Of a stretch of DNA of 64,000 nt, positions 27,644 through 35,982 are shown one piece after another. Location of the stretch: contig BQWY01000001.1 of NCBI GenBank assembly GCA_036984305.1, positions 3,741,501 to 3,805,500 of the forward strand. Direction: 5' to 3'. Below the pieces are notes generated by a model. It was not told the DNA's origin. It made no database searches and saw only the letters and a program-made list of their open reading frames with translations. This DNA comes from Nitrospira sp. GTDB lineage: Bacteria > Nitrospirota > Nitrospiria > Nitrospirales > Nitrospiraceae. The stretch's first letter is position 1; every line of letters begins with the position of its first letter. Both the position numbers and the translations under genes were made by a program.

Positions 27644-28357
27644 CTAGCCACTGGTCAGTCGGGCCGGAGCAGGCTTGGCCTCAGCCGGCGCAGTCTTCGG
27701 CTTATAGCCCATCCGATCGAGCACCTTCATTATTTTCGACTTCAAGCGATCATCTGCGTCGGCGAGCGCGGTGGCCAACGGCTCCACCGCCGGCTTCCCG
27801 ATCTTTCTGATGATCTCGGTGGCCGACTGACGTAGCTCGTCCTCTTCCGACACCAACAACGGCACCAGGGGAGCCACGGAGCTCGCTCCAATTTTGATCA
27901 AGGAATCATAGGCACGGTGTCGGACGTCGCCGACCTCGTCGCTCAGCGCCTCAATCAAGGGGGCGACGGCTCGCGTTTCCCGCAATTCCCCCAACGTTTC
28001 CACGGCATACTTGCGATTGAGCCAATGCGAGTCCTTGAGATCGGCCAACATGGCGTCGGCCTTGGCCGCTTCCAGGTCTTTGGCTCGAATGCGAAACTGT
28101 TTGGCAATCCGCTTCCCGTCTTCCTCGACGACACGGATGGTCGCGCCGTCGCCGACCTTGATCTTCTTGAGCTCCTCGAGTGCCTCCTCGGCCACGTCCA
28201 GCACGACGGTTTTGCCGTCATAGGCCAGCAACTCGACTTCGATCTGATGGGCGTCCAGATTGACTCCCACCACCTTTTCCGTAACCAAATTAAATCCGTC
28301 TTTCCTCGCCCCCTCTTTCTGCCCAATCTGAATCAGCCGCATCGGTTCGTCAGCCAT
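27644..28357 (-). CDS. HEAT-repeat protein with N-terminal OB-like domain (HEAT E)
   Basis: 237 aa, last gene of a five-gene HEAT operon. Residues 1 to about 95 form a beta-rich domain (KVVGVNLDAHQIEVELLAYDGKT, KVGDGATIRVV) like small OB or S1-like barrels. Residues 100-215 hold about three HEAT/PBS-lyase-type repeats (SHWLNRKYAVETLGELRETRAVAPLIEAL, DEVGDVRHRAYDSLIKIGASSVAPLV). The tail is Ala/Pro/Lys-rich. No catalytic motif is visible. Such solenoids bind proteins; the partner is unknown. It lies 24 nt after HEAT D and converges on ugd. Confidence 0.85.
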   Translation of the reverse strand: MADEPMRLIQIGQKEGARKDGFNLVTEKVVGVNLDAHQIEVELLAYDGKTVVLDVAEEALEELKKIKVGDGATIRVVEEDGKRIAKQFRIRAKDLEAAKADAMLADLKDSHWLNRKYAVETLGELRETRAVAPLIEALSDEVGDVRHRAYDSLIKIGASSVAPLVPLLVSEEDELRQSATEIIRKIGKPAVEPLATALADADDRLKSKIMKVLDRMGYKPKTAPAEAKPAPARLTSG

Positions 28358-28381
28358 GGAACTACTCCTCCTACGACAAAA

Positions 28382-29164
28382 TTATCGAGCGTCACCCGAA
28401 CTGTTGTAGCCCAAGCTCGCCAGCACCGCTTCCACCGTTTCCTGTACCATTGTGTTCTCGTCTTCGAGCAGGGGCAACAACGAGTCGACCGCGCGCCGGT
28501 CGCCTAGGCGCGCCAGCGCCTCAGCCGCGTTGCGGCGCACCAACCAATCTTCGTCTTGCAAAGACTGCACTAATGGGTCATACCCGCGCGCATTGCCGAT
28601 TCGCCCCAAGGCCTCGGCGGCATGCCGACGGACCATCCAATTGGGACCGAGCAAGCCGTCGATCAACGCATCAACGGCGCGATCGTCGCCGATCTTTTTG
28701 AGCACCCGGGCCGCATCCTCGCGCAACTGTGTGTCCTGCAGCGCATCGATCAAGCCGGGTACCGCACGAGGGTCTCCGATCCGTTCCAAGGCCCACACGG
28801 CCGCCGAACGAACCGCCCCATCCCGATCCCGGATCGCGGCCACCAGCGGCTCGACGCCCTTGGGATCCTTGAGTTTGCCGAGCGCATGGGCGGCCTGCTC
28901 GCGGATCGCCCACTCGTCGCTGTCTATCAACGTCTCCACGATGGGCTCGACCACGGCAGGTCCCATCCGGACGACCGCGCTCGTGGCCGCTTCCCGGATC
29001 AGCGCGTCTTCATCGGCCATCAAGTCGATCAACCGGGGCAGCGCCTCCATTCCCACCTGTCCCAAACTGGCCACCGCGTGATCCCGGAGCGCTTCGTTGT
29101 CGTCTCGTAAAGCGGAAATGAGCTGAGCAATCCTGTCGTCCGCCTCGTATTCCACATTATCCAC
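28382..29164 (-). CDS. HEAT-repeat protein (HEAT D)
   Basis: 260 aa made up almost wholly of about eight HEAT repeats of roughly 31 residues with the consensus D.D..VR..AA.AL..IGD.RAV..L...L. Clear copies include DRDGAVRSAAVWALERIGDPRAVPG and GPNWMVRRHAAEALGRIGNARGYDP. The start is taken as the GTG at 29164: AGGAGG lies 9 nt upstream, and this overlaps the previous gene by only 8 nt. An ATG at 29185 would place the ribosome site inside the coding sequence. The repeat type is that of E/Z phycocyanobilin-lyase-like proteins, but no bilin pathway is present, so a scaffold role is more likely. Confidence 0.87.
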   Translation of the reverse strand: MDNVEYEADDRIAQLISALRDDNEALRDHAVASLGQVGMEALPRLIDLMADEDALIREAATSAVVRMGPAVVEPIVETLIDSDEWAIREQAAHALGKLKDPKGVEPLVAAIRDRDGAVRSAAVWALERIGDPRAVPGLIDALQDTQLREDAARVLKKIGDDRAVDALIDGLLGPNWMVRRHAAEALGRIGNARGYDPLVQSLQDEDWLVRRNAAEALARLGDRRAVDSLLPLLEDENTMVQETVEAVLASLGYNSSGDAR

Positions 29165-30257
29165 TAGACTGTGCCTCCTGTGCATGCGCGGCCTGCGCCT
29201 CGGCCAGCGCTGTCAGCTTATCGACGATGAGACCGGCATTGTAGGATACCAATCCGTCCCGATCGGTTTTCAAGCGCTCGAATAACTCGAACTGCGAGCG
29301 CAAGACTTCCACATCCTTGATCTTAGCCAACGCCTCCATGGCAAACACACGAAGTGGTCGAATTGGAATTGATTCGAGGTACAAGGCCACGGGTCTGGCA
29401 TCGCCGATCAGACCGAGCGACTTGATCGCATGCTCCTTCACGCCTGTGTCTTTGTCCTTGGCCAGCCGGGTCATCAGGGGCTCAACGGCCCGAACGTCTC
29501 CGATCTTCCCCAACAGATCGGCCGCAGCCTCCCGCACGACCCAATCATCATCCTCCAAATACTCGATGAGAATGTCCACCGCAGGACGCCCAATCCCCAA
29601 TAGGTCCATCACCACGGCCATACGCGCATCCTCCCGCTCGATCGACCCCTCCACGTCGCGCAATGCATTCATGGCGTCGTCGATGCGCTGCCGAATCGCG
29701 CTCAATCTCTTCAATGTGCGCACGGCGACGTCGGAAACGGCCGGTTGACCCATCGCGTCCACGAGCGCGTCGGCCGAGCGAGGTTCGAGTAGATGCTCCA
29801 ACATTTCAGCCGCGGTCGCTTGTGCCTCTGGGCGCTCATCTTGGAGCATCGCGCAGAGGGGCTCAATGGCCGTGGGGATTTCTCCGATCAACCGCGTCAC
29901 AAAACTCCGGATATCCTGGTCGGCGATCTGATTGAGACTTTGCACCAGCACCGTCGCAGCGTCCCTCGTGATGACGCCGGCCATCTGGACGAGGGCCTGC
30001 CCGCTGGCATGGCGAACTTTGGGGTCTGGGTCCTGGAGCAATCCTACCAACGCGACCCCGGCCGCGGGATCTTTGATCCGCGCGAGCATCGCGGCGGATT
30101 CGGATCTGAGCGCGGCATTTCCGCTTCCAAGTGCGTGTATGAGCGCGGTGACGGCTTTGGGACCACCGGACAGGCAGGCCGCTGTCGCACGCATGCGTCG
30201 CCAGTCTTCTTCATGGATCAGCTCAGCTACAAGTGTTTCAATATTTTCGCGCGACAT
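29157..30257 (-). CDS. HEAT-repeat protein (HEAT C)
   Basis: 366 aa, starting at the ATG at 30257 (MSRENIETLVAEL) after AGAGGAA; an alternative start is at 30278. It contains about nine more divergent HEAT repeats, such as SGNAALRSESAAMLARIKDPAAG, DPDPKVRHASGQALVQMAG and DDDWVVREAAADLLGKIGDVRAV. The helix around 195-220 (IRQRIDDAMNALRDVEGSIERED) breaks the repeat pattern and may be a hinge or binding site. The tail is Ala/Gln-rich. Third gene of the operon, overlapping HEAT D by 8 nt. Confidence 0.86.
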   Translation of the reverse strand: MSRENIETLVAELIHEEDWRRMRATAACLSGGPKAVTALIHALGSGNAALRSESAAMLARIKDPAAGVALVGLLQDPDPKVRHASGQALVQMAGVITRDAATVLVQSLNQIADQDIRSFVTRLIGEIPTAIEPLCAMLQDERPEAQATAAEMLEHLLEPRSADALVDAMGQPAVSDVAVRTLKRLSAIRQRIDDAMNALRDVEGSIEREDARMAVVMDLLGIGRPAVDILIEYLEDDDWVVREAAADLLGKIGDVRAVEPLMTRLAKDKDTGVKEHAIKSLGLIGDARPVALYLESIPIRPLRVFAMEALAKIKDVEVLRSQFELFERLKTDRDGLVSYNAGLIVDKLTALAEAQAAHAQEAQSSG

Positions 30258-30308
30258 ATCTGCGATTCCTCTTGTCACGCCGTGGGAATGTTCCGGCGCG
30301 GGGCTGCC

Positions 30309-31403
30309 CTACATGCGACCCGGCCGCCAACCCATTTGGCTCAATGCCTCTTTGACGTGATACCGCACATTCTCATCGGGTGACCGGCGGAGAAGCGGGA
30401 GGAGATGCGGCGCCGCTTTCGCTCCGAATCGAACGAGTGCCGCAGCGGCCTCGGCCCGCGTCACGGTGTATGCGAGCGCCTCAGCGAGCACGGGAATCGC
30501 ACGGTCGTCGCCGATGCGCCCCAGGGCTCGAACGGCCGCCGGCATGGCCGACATCTCCTCGGTCCATGCATCTCCACAGCCGGTGACAGCTCGGCTCATC
30601 TCAGGACGTGACGTCCCGGCCACAATCGAAAGCAGCACCGGCACAGCCTGACGATCGCCAATCAGGCCTAGGGCTTCAATCGCCAGGGTCCGGATCCCCG
30701 GTTCGTCGAGTACCTTGATCAAGAACCCCGTGGCACGAGCATCGGCGATTTCTCCCAGCGCCCGCACCGTATCTTCACGGACGGCCGAATCGGTGTCGTT
30801 GAAAAGAACGTAGAGCAGCGGCTCAACAGCCTCCGGTGCCTTCATCCGGCCAAGAGATTCAACTGCATGGAGACGCACCAGCCACTCATGATGGGAAAGG
30901 GCCTCCAGTAGGACGGGAAGCGCCGTCGGACCCAAGGATGCAAGCGCCTGAGCCGCTTCAGCCCGTACGGCCTTGACTTTGTCCTGCAGCAGCGGTAGCA
31001 GCGCCCTGGCCGCCTCCGGTTCGCCGATACGCCCCAGCGCTTTTGCGGCATGCGATCGTACGATCCAATTAATATTGCCTAAGCTGCGCAACAGCACGGG
31101 CCCAGCCCGCTGATCTCCGATTGCCGCAAGGATACCGGCGGCTGCTTCCTGGACATCTGATTCTTGATGCGTCACACACGCGACCAATGCAGGTACGGCA
31201 GGTGCACCGATCTGCGTGAGCGCTCCAATGGCGGCCTGGCGAACAGCCCGATCTCGATCCTGAAGCAACGCCACTAGCGGATCGACTGCCCGCCCGTCCC
31301 GGAGCGCTCCGAGACAGACCGCGGCCTCTTCCCGAATGGCCCAATCCCCGTCTCGCAACGCTGCAATATTTTCGGCTACGGCATCCGCCATCAGTGTCGC
31401 CAC
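30309..31403 (-). CDS. HEAT-repeat protein (HEAT B)
   Basis: 364 aa, about eleven regular HEAT repeats from the N-terminus on (DGDWAIREEAAVCLGALRDGRAV, DRDRAVRQAAIGALTQIGAPAVP, DTDSAVREDTVRALGEIADARAT). A non-repeat insertion near residues 265-290 (TSRPEMSRAVTGCGDAWTEE) contains a Cys and interrupts the solenoid. It starts GTG (31403) or ATG (31391, MADAVAENIAALRDG). It lies 51 nt upstream of HEAT C. The 273-nt gap to HEAT A holds no clear promoter or terminator, only a T9 run near 31490. Confidence 0.87.
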   Translation of the reverse strand: MATLMADAVAENIAALRDGDWAIREEAAVCLGALRDGRAVDPLVALLQDRDRAVRQAAIGALTQIGAPAVPALVACVTHQESDVQEAAAGILAAIGDQRAGPVLLRSLGNINWIVRSHAAKALGRIGEPEAARALLPLLQDKVKAVRAEAAQALASLGPTALPVLLEALSHHEWLVRLHAVESLGRMKAPEAVEPLLYVLFNDTDSAVREDTVRALGEIADARATGFLIKVLDEPGIRTLAIEALGLIGDRQAVPVLLSIVAGTSRPEMSRAVTGCGDAWTEEMSAMPAAVRALGRIGDDRAIPVLAEALAYTVTRAEAAAALVRFGAKAAPHLLPLLRRSPDENVRYHVKEALSQMGWRPGRM

Positions 31404-31676
31404 GCGATGCTCACCATGAACCCGTCTGGAATTTCAAAACTTCCGGTCAAACCAAACAAATTGACCAGAGCCAGGTACCTTAGCACGGCTTTTTTTTTAG
31501 GGTCAACCAAGCCCCAAGACGTACATGATCGTGGTGTTCACTGGGGGCACAAGGGGTGATTTTGCCCCATCATGATCGATGAAACGGGAGCGGATAGCGG
31601 AGGCGTATGACTTGGGGGGACGTTAAGACCTTGCGCCACGCGAGCATGCGGCGAGCAGCCTCACTTTAACAATCTG

Positions 31677-33044
31677 TCACATGGCGCCCTTGGCCAGATC
31701 GCCAGACGGCCCAAACCGTCCGGTGTTGCCCAAGGGAAGATCGACACGCTCGTTATCGGTTTTGCTCGAGTCCACAGGTGCTTCCTCGCTGGACGGCTCC
31801 CACCCTAACTGTTCCAGCGTATCGAGGACTAATTTCCGAAGCGCGTCGGTGGCGCTGAGGCGCGCGGTGGCGAACGACCACACTCGCTCACCTTCGCTTT
31901 GCATCTCGGAGGCTTTGGGGTCATGGAGGAACGACACGAGCGGTTCGATGGCTGAGTCACCAATGAGGACCAACGCGGCCGCAGCCTTTTCCCGAAGCAC
32001 GCCGTCCTTCAAGAGCATGACGAGATCGGGAATGACCTGCGGGTCCCGGAAGTGGCCAAGTGCCGTCGCGGCAGCCTCCTTGATAAAGGCATCCTCACTC
32101 ACAATACAACCCGGAGTCGGTGTACCTTCCTGTTTGATCCCCTTGCCCTTAAGGGCGGCCAACACCGGAGGAAGGGCTCGAGGATCGCCGATCATGCCCA
32201 GGGACGCGATGGCATGACGCTTCACGGCTCCATCCTTCATAGCCTCGATCAGAGGCTCGATCGCGCGGGCATCACCGATCATGCCTAGGGCGATGGTTGC
32301 ATCTTCGCGCACGGCGCGGTCGGGGTCTTTCAAGGCAGCGCAGAGCGCGTCCACAACCTTGGCATCACGCACCCAACCTCGGCCAATCTGGTAGTCAGTG
32401 GTCATTCCACCCAAGGCGCGGGCCGCATGACAGCGGACGACGAAGTCTTTATCCAGCAACGCTTGGATCAATGGATCGACCGAAGCTCGCCCGATCGTCA
32501 CGAGCGCGGTGCCCGCCGTCTCGCGCACGATCTTGGAGGAGTCCTGAAACAGCTTGATCAGAGCCGGGATGGCTTTCTCGTGTCCGATCTTTCCCAGAGC
32601 CTCAGCGGCGGCACTCTTCACGGCTCCATCGCGATCTCTGCAGGCCATGATGAGCCCGTCGACCGCACGAGGATCGCGAATGTCGCCAGCCGCCTTGGCA
32701 GCATGTTCCCGCACCCGCCACCGCTCGTCCTTCAACGCCGCAAGCAGTCGGTCGACGACCGGCTCGCCTAACGACGCCATGGCGACCACGGCCTCATTAC
32801 GAGTCTCCATGATCGAGTCGTTAAAAAGAGTGATCAGGGCCTCGACCGCCTTCGCCCCACCGATTCGACCGAGCGCCTTGGCGACGGCGGCGCGAACAGA
32901 CCAATAGTCGTCCTCGCAGGCCTGAACCAGCGCGTCCAGCGTACTTTTGTCAGCACGCTCGGCCAATTCCTTCGCGGCCTCCTCGCGAGTCGCATCGTCC
33001 ACATCTTCCAGCGCTTCGAGCAGGTCCTCGACGGGCATGTTCAT
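31677..33044 (-). CDS. HEAT-repeat protein (HEAT A)
   Basis: 455 aa, first and longest of the five. About twelve HEAT repeats (DDYWSVRAAVAKALGRIGGAKAV, DRDGAVKSAAAEALGKIGHEKAI, DPDRAVREDATIALGMIGDARAI) are broken by two insertions: near 205-225 (TTDYQIGRGWVRDA) and near 300-325 (KGIKQEGTPTPGCIVSED). The C-terminal 45 residues are polar and disordered-looking. These insertions resemble the one in HEAT B and may be the functional contact sites. No enzyme motif is seen; a protein-interaction scaffold is the best guess. Confidence 0.87.
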   Translation of the reverse strand: MNMPVEDLLEALEDVDDATREEAAKELAERADKSTLDALVQACEDDYWSVRAAVAKALGRIGGAKAVEALITLFNDSIMETRNEAVVAMASLGEPVVDRLLAALKDERWRVREHAAKAAGDIRDPRAVDGLIMACRDRDGAVKSAAAEALGKIGHEKAIPALIKLFQDSSKIVRETAGTALVTIGRASVDPLIQALLDKDFVVRCHAARALGGMTTDYQIGRGWVRDAKVVDALCAALKDPDRAVREDATIALGMIGDARAIEPLIEAMKDGAVKRHAIASLGMIGDPRALPPVLAALKGKGIKQEGTPTPGCIVSEDAFIKEAAATALGHFRDPQVIPDLVMLLKDGVLREKAAAALVLIGDSAIEPLVSFLHDPKASEMQSEGERVWSFATARLSATDALRKLVLDTLEQLGWEPSSEEAPVDSSKTDNERVDLPLGNTGRFGPSGDLAKGAM

Positions 33045-33260
33045 AACAACCTCGCTAGCAGAGAATGGAACATACTACAGGTTGGGGCCAGCATCGCCGA
33101 GAGACCAAACGCCCTGCAGCACGGTAGGCGTGTCGCCATCTTGCCGGTTGGCCCCTGCCAGATATTTTCTCAATGGTCCTGCGATCGTGACTGCCGTTCC
33201 TCGCGGCTCCTGAGGTCCGCGAGAGTTCACATGGACTTTCCAGTCAGGCTGAACTGCCGA

Positions 33261-33716
33261 TCAATAATAATCCGGTTTTCCGCCGTATGGATACATCCGC
33301 CGACAATTTACTTTCAAAGTCTGAGTGCCGCGTCCTTGGATGCATTGATCCAAGCTCTTCGAAAAATCCAACCGACCGTCTTGAGTGACCCTGAACTGAA
33401 AGCTGAAGGTCCAGGTCCCGTACCAGTAGTTCCCAGGTTTCAGCAGTAACTCCTTTTTTTCCTCCGTCCGGAGCGCGTCCGTGCTATCCGGATCGAGCGT
33501 CGCCATTTCCGGCGTAACCCCTGGAACTTGCCAGAAAGTCGGAGGTTCGAGGGCCGTCGCATCGAAAACGATCGCATATTCCTTGGGCGGGGTTGGCGAC
33601 CCGTTTGTAGGGAGTGCCGGCACGAGGCTTGCCCAGGCGACCACACCCACTACGATCATTCGAACCGCTTTCAACTTCTTGCTGCCCCAGTGTACCGTTC
33701 GTATCAAGGTCCTCAT
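33261..33716 (-). CDS. Small secreted protein of unknown function
   Basis: 151 aa, not recognised. N-terminal basic region and hydrophobic stretch (MIVVGVVAWASLVPAL, about 20-35) form a signal peptide or anchor. The mature part is a compact beta-type domain (YAIVFDATALEPPTFWQV, GNYWYGTWTFSFQFRVTQDG) with two Cys (C-IQGRGTQTLKVN-C) in a likely disulfide. The ATG at 33716 overlaps the stop of the phosphodiesterase-like gene (ATGA), so the two proteins are made together and may work together outside the cytoplasm. Confidence 0.75.
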   Translation of the reverse strand: MRTLIRTVHWGSKKLKAVRMIVVGVVAWASLVPALPTNGSPTPPKEYAIVFDATALEPPTFWQVPGVTPEMATLDPDSTDALRTEEKKELLLKPGNYWYGTWTFSFQFRVTQDGRLDFSKSLDQCIQGRGTQTLKVNCRRMYPYGGKPDYY

Positions 33717-34789
33717 GGTCGACTCTTTTCCGCTGTGCGCACGACGAACAAATCTTCGACCGGACGGCTTTCCCATTCCGTGTGCGTATGCAATCCGAGA
33801 GCCCGTAACACCGTCGCTCCGGTGTCGATGATCGAAATCGGACCTGCCAACCGATGTCCTTTTTTCACACCCGGCCCTGACGCCATCCACAGTACTTGCG
33901 GGGGAGAGCTCTTGGCGTCGGTTGAAGACTTGGCATCAGCCGGCGCGCCGAAATTCGTCGCTCCCGCCTGGCTGATTGAGGTCACGAATACGATGGTGGA
34001 GTCGAGGAGTCCCAACTCACGATAGAGGTCCAACACCGACCCCATTGCTCCGTCCACGCGGCTCAGGGCCTCTTGGTAGGCCTTGGAAGTCCAGCCCTCT
34101 GCAGCCCCGACCCTTCCGGCGTCCGGTAAGTGGATGATGAGCAAATGGGGCAACGCAGGAATGGCATGCCCATATCCGTGTCCGCTGGTAGCTTTTCTGA
34201 AATACTGGCGCACGTAGGATACGATCGTAGCCGGACTGCACTCCGGTCGCAGGGCTCCGCAAATCTGATGATCCGTGTATGGCTCAGGCTTCGCCAGTTG
34301 GTACAGTGACTCATCCATATAGAAAATGGTGCTGTCGCGTCCCCCGCTCAAATCCAAATAATCGAACATGGTGGGCGGTCGGGGATAGCCGCGGGCGAAT
34401 TCGAACGAATTCCAGGTCATGCCGTGCTTGGAGACCGAGACACCCGTGATTAAGGAGGCCATTGTCGGCAAGCGCAACGCCGGCTGCACGGCGGTCGCGG
34501 ACCAGGTGACCGACCCATCCTTCATTAGTCGGCTCAATACCGGCATAGCATTGTTTTTCAATGAATCCTGCCCAATGCCCTCGAGGACAAAGAGGATTGC
34601 TTGGCTTGCCACCGCATCGTCCGAGGGTGCAGCAAGCTGCCCCTGCAGTGGGTCAGGGCGGCTGGCCTCGACAGCCATACCCTGAGCAAAGAGAGCCGCA
34701 GCAATTAATACGACAAGTGCCAGTACCCCTCCAACCACCGAGACCCTAGAGCGCCGTCCGGTGGGATCCGCATGTCGGTTATATGTCAT
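33713..34789 (-). CDS. Degenerate alkaline-phosphatase-superfamily / phosphodiesterase-like protein
   Basis: 358 aa, membrane-anchored: one TM segment at about 17-36, the rest exported. The fold is that of type I phosphodiesterases (ILFVLEGIGQDSL, SLITGVSVSKHGMTWN, HLLIIHLPDAGRVG, ESRPVEDLF). Metal-site residues appear lost: the first Asp of the usual DG pair is E70, the GHxxG His is replaced in DAGRVGA, and the SDHG motif reads TSISQAG. The usual nucleophile position (before LPTMASLITG) appears to be Arg. It therefore may be a binding protein rather than an enzyme. Alignment by eye; moderate certainty. Confidence 0.68.
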   Translation of the reverse strand: MTYNRHADPTGRRSRVSVVGGVLALVVLIAAALFAQGMAVEASRPDPLQGQLAAPSDDAVASQAILFVLEGIGQDSLKNNAMPVLSRLMKDGSVTWSATAVQPALRLPTMASLITGVSVSKHGMTWNSFEFARGYPRPPTMFDYLDLSGGRDSTIFYMDESLYQLAKPEPYTDHQICGALRPECSPATIVSYVRQYFRKATSGHGYGHAIPALPHLLIIHLPDAGRVGAAEGWTSKAYQEALSRVDGAMGSVLDLYRELGLLDSTIVFVTSISQAGATNFGAPADAKSSTDAKSSPPQVLWMASGPGVKKGHRLAGPISIIDTGATVLRALGLHTHTEWESRPVEDLFVVRTAEKSRP

Positions 34790-35040
34790 TGAACCACCTT
34801 GTCTGCTTGGTCACAACCTGCATCATACCCTCTCATAATGAGCTGAGCGAAGTACCATAGCATGCGGTTTTCGGCAGTGACAAGGGAGTCTGGGGCAATC
34901 CGACCCCTACAGCCGTCAGAAGCGTCTGTCCGACCGAATTCTCAGCGGCCTGTGAACCTGCGACCGAACGAGCTGGCACTGCGGGGCGGGCCCCCATTTC
35001 GCCTTCGAGTAGATTTCGTGTATCATGGGCAATTCAAGCT

Positions 35041-35805
35041 ATGTTTTCGAATCTACTTGAACAAGAATTGGCGGTTCCCTATCCGCCCATCGTACGCCTC
35101 GCCGCGATCAAGATCCGCAACCGCGGCGAAGTTAAGAAGATGGATGCGGGTGCATTGTCGCTCCGGATTGGAGACCCCGTCATTCTGGAATTCGAGGGCG
35201 ATCTTACCTTCGGCGTCGTGTACACGGCTCCGTATTCAGTCCCCTTTAGCCCTCCGATGCGGGCGATGAAATCGATTCTGCGCGTTCCCACGACCGAGGA
35301 GCGTGGCATCATTGGCCGGCACGAACAATTGACGCGTGAGGGCATGCACTACTGCCGTGAGCAGGCTATCGCTCTCGGCCTCCGGATGAAGATGGTTGAA
35401 GTGTTCGCAGCTCTTGATCGTCGCCAGATCACATTTGTGTATACGGCGGAAGATCGAGTGGACTTTCGTGAGTTGGTCCGTATTCTCGCTCGCCGTTTCC
35501 ACTGCCGTATCGAGATGCGTCAGATCGGGGTCCGAGAAGAGGCGCGTCGACTTGGGGGAGTCGATACCTGCGGTCTTACCCTCTGCTGCGCGAGCTTTCT
35601 CACGGATTTCTTGCCGGTCAGCGTCAAACATGCCCGGAAGATGGGGGTCGCGGTCGACGATCCAAAACTCCTTGGATTGTGCGGTCGTCTCAAGTGCTGC
35701 CTCATGTTCGAAGCTATGGAAGGGGCAACAATGACACAGCCACCTCCTTCACTGATTACCCCCGGTTCGAGGGGGGGGTGCGACCCCGCCAGCCAACCTC
35801 GCTGA
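35041..35805 (+). CDS. PSP1-domain protein, RicT/YaaT family
   Basis: 254 aa. The RicT family (B. subtilis YaaT) joins RicA and RicF in a [4Fe-4S]-bearing complex that affects RNase Y processing; here only the RicT part is seen. The PSP1 core contains DRRQITFVYTAEDRVDFRELVR, and cysteines C177, C182, C183 (DTCGLTLCCASF), C214, C219 and C220 (LCGRLKCCLMFE) are the conserved set. The C-terminal 25 residues are Pro/Gly-rich. Divergent from the phosphodiesterase-like gene; 250 nt upstream is free of genes. Confidence 0.88.
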   Translation: MFSNLLEQELAVPYPPIVRLAAIKIRNRGEVKKMDAGALSLRIGDPVILEFEGDLTFGVVYTAPYSVPFSPPMRAMKSILRVPTTEERGIIGRHEQLTREGMHYCREQAIALGLRMKMVEVFAALDRRQITFVYTAEDRVDFRELVRILARRFHCRIEMRQIGVREEARRLGGVDTCGLTLCCASFLTDFLPVSVKHARKMGVAVDDPKLLGLCGRLKCCLMFEAMEGATMTQPPPSLITPGSRGGCDPASQPR

Positions 35806-35982
35806 CTAGTGCTCGACACATAACACCGAAGTGGTCAAAACAACATAACTCTGCAAGTCGGGCCCACCGGGTTACCGCACCCCTCCCCCCACTCTGGTCT
35901 GGGCTAGCAGCCACGCTTAAATCAGTGCTATTCTGCGCTACGATCTCCTACTTGGTCACTCACTCGCAGGGAGCCGTACGCG

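Noticed and set aside
31480-31500. T9 run after a weak 4-bp pairing between HEAT B and HEAT A
   Set aside because: The stem is too short and on the strand opposite to the operon; there is no plus-strand gene to terminate.
35760-35800. tRNA-like GGTTCGA next to a C/G run
   Set aside because: It is the end of the RicT coding frame, and no acceptor or anticodon stem can be drawn.
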